Notes under the pieces: model-generated
Database searches by the model: none
Told to the model about the DNA's origin: nothing
What the model saw: only the letters and a program-made list of their open reading frames with translations
Translations under genes and position numbers: made by a program
Shown: piece after piece, positions 63,974 through 64,000 of the stretch
Numbering within the stretch: position 1 is the stretch's first letter
Layout: the number at the start of each line of letters is the position of its first letter
Source of the DNA: Hymenolepis diminuta
Lineage: Eukaryota; Platyhelminthes; Cestoda; Cyclophyllidea; Hymenolepididae
Assembly (NCBI GenBank): GCA_900708905.1
Contig: CAADRB010000035.1
Span: 1,449,368-1,513,367 of the forward strand
Reading direction: 5' to 3'
DNA length: 64,000 nucleotides

Positions 63974-64000
63974 TGTATTATTTGAGTCCTACTTTAAGGC

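Overview
The window is eukaryotic, animal-type DNA. It is AT-rich and gene-sparse, with introns, GT/AG splice sites, several repeat families and two assembly gaps (791-1010 and 63128-63433). I cannot name the organism. A flatworm-like parasite genome would fit the annexin expansion, the micro-exons, the mariner element and the degraded LINEs. That is inference, and other invertebrates are possible.

The main content is an annexin family cluster. Three genes rebuild from splice sites to complete four-repeat annexins. Gene A (minus, 3664-7471, 307 aa) has a short N-terminus. Gene B (plus, 23590-26980, 453 aa) has a 135-residue Gly/Tyr/Pro/Gln-rich N-terminus built on a perfect 27-bp tandem repeat. 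Gene C (minus, 31439-35133, about 511 aa) has a similar N-terminus extended by a row of five micro-exons of 21, 27, 15, 24 and 33 bases, all phase 1-1. The three genes share core intron positions (exon sizes 95/205/154-160/91/76/113), so they are paralogues. B and C converge tail to tail. A decayed fourth copy, D (plus, 14275-16640), keeps a stop-riddled N-terminal exon and two recognisable core exons, and a solo LTR has landed in it. A copy of gene A's last exon sits alone at 44428-44553.

Two further genes on the plus strand resemble detached annexin N-termini. E (49882-50559) is Pro/Gly/Tyr-rich. F (56666-57603) is Pro-rich, with three exons. Both have a splice acceptor directly at the ATG and phase-1 introns, as in B and C, but no annexin core was found downstream of either.

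Mobile DNA: a 1.3-kb element with inverted termini and no coding capacity (270-1601, 9765-11093, 46616-47988, and a partial copy at 43944-44391); three solo LTR-like elements with TG...CA ends and perfect 4-bp target duplications (15043-15416, 40840-41175, 54511-54884); a degraded LINE on the minus strand (17710-21150) with a YADD motif and two C-terminal C2H2 fingers; a LINE relic on the plus strand (58440-59640); a broken mariner (62679-63973); and a dispersed repeat pair (13311-13650 and 28560-28925). A 2.4-kb segment carrying the last exon of gene A is repeated in inverted orientation 41 kb away, inside a copy of the 1.3-kb element. Its structure suggests repair by template copying.

The rest, notably 21.2-23.2, 36.2-40.8, 41.2-43.9, 50.6-54.5 and 59.6-62.7 kb, shows no gene I can support.
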